A DNA stretch of 6,262 nucleotides from an uncultured Kangiella sp. (lineage in GTDB: Bacteria; Pseudomonadota; Gammaproteobacteria; Enterobacterales; DSM-103792). Every line of letters begins with the position of its first letter. The stretch's first letter is position 1. Below are positions 6,036-6,262 of the stretch, piece after piece. The stretch is from contig CAMLKQ010000133.1 in assembly GCA_946480585.1 (NCBI GenBank), positions 1 through 6,262 of the forward strand, written 5' to 3'. The position numbers and the translations under genes were made by a program. A model generated the notes under the pieces. The model was not told the origin of the DNA, searched no databases, and saw only the letters and a program-made list of their open reading frames with translations.

Positions 6036-6262
6036 GCCGCACCAAACACCAGCAGTGCTGGCTGACGGTGGAAATGCCTCACGTACAACGCCAATGCCTT
6101 GCGCTCGACTGCGCGCCAGAACCGCAGATCGTCATGGCCGAGCTTGCGCAATGGGCGGCCGCTATAGAGCCGGGCAAAGCGCAGCAGGTGACGGCGATTG
6201 AAGCCTGCGTCCATCGCAGAAAAATACAGGCCGGCCATGTCTTTCAGTTGCCAGCGGTATGG
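6032..6262 (-). CDS. waaP: LPS core kinase, WaaP/InaA family, C-terminal 76 residues (5' end beyond window)
   Basis: Only the C-terminal end is present, open to the right edge of the window. It reads YRWQLKDMAGLYFSAMDAGF and onward, through RRHLLRFARLYSG, to FWRAVERKALALYVRHFHRQ before the stop. The KD-x-AGLYFSAMD-x-G block and the RFxRxY helix are typical of the end of WaaP (RfaP) and related Kdo/LPS kinases. Those enzymes phosphorylate heptose I (WaaP) or Kdo (KdkA type) of the inner core with ATP in the cytoplasm. The catalytic Asp region is outside the window, so the exact member cannot be settled. The stop overlaps the waaG start by four bases, and waaG next to waaP is a common arrangement in gammaproteobacteria, which favours WaaP over KdkA. 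Confidence 0.75.
   Translation of the reverse strand, partial: PYRWQLKDMAGLYFSAMDAGFNRRHLLRFARLYSGRPLRKLGHDDLRFWRAVERKALALYVRHFHRQPALLVFGAA

Noticed and set aside
6049..6061. Inverted repeat CCAGCAGTGCTGG near the end of the kinase gene
   Set aside because: Six-base arms around one base, inside coding sequence, are expected by chance in GC-rich DNA, and no T-run follows.

Overview
The window is a lipopolysaccharide (LPS) inner-core and lipid A assembly locus from a Gram-negative bacterium. It is most likely a gammaproteobacterium with moderately high GC: the WaaC, WaaG, LpxL and HldE products all resemble the Escherichia/Pseudomonas forms. Genus or species cannot be told from the sequence. 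No rRNA, tRNA, CRISPR array, insertion sequence or phage gene was seen.

Layout. A minus-strand gene for the heptose kinase HldE (cut by the left edge) diverges from a plus-strand run of four tightly packed genes across a short promoter region (about 864-974). The run is waaC (heptosyltransferase I, 975-2003), lpxL (lipid A secondary acyltransferase, 2003-3274), a tagD-like glycerol-3-phosphate cytidylyltransferase (3304-3717) and a TagB/TagF-family CDP-glycerol glycerophosphotransferase (3714-4889). Spacing is a 1-base overlap, a 29-base gap and a 4-base overlap, so this looks like one operon. A second, minus-strand unit converges on it, leaving 15 bases between stop codons: a WaaP-like LPS kinase (only its C-terminal 76 residues are present) followed by waaG (core glucosyltransferase I), overlapping by 4 bases.

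How the genes fit together. HldE makes the activated heptose precursor. WaaC adds the first heptose to Kdo-lipid A, and LpxL adds a secondary acyl chain to Kdo-lipid A. WaaG adds the first glucose of the core, and the WaaP-like kinase phosphorylates core sugar. The unexpected part is the two-gene CDP-glycerol module, best known from Gram-positive wall teichoic acid synthesis, between lpxL and waaG. TagD-like enzymes make CDP-glycerol from CTP and glycerol-3-phosphate, and the partner would transfer glycerol phosphate to an acceptor. The location suggests, but does not prove, a phosphoglycerol decoration of the LPS core. The tagD-like gene is also clearly less GC-rich (about 50% by hand count) than waaC, consistent with separate acquisition.

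Other points of interest are a roughly 110-residue C-terminal extension of LpxL with no family match I recognise, two mutually exclusive hairpins inside that extension just ahead of the tagD-like gene, and a partly symmetric divergent promoter that bears on the choice of the hldE start.
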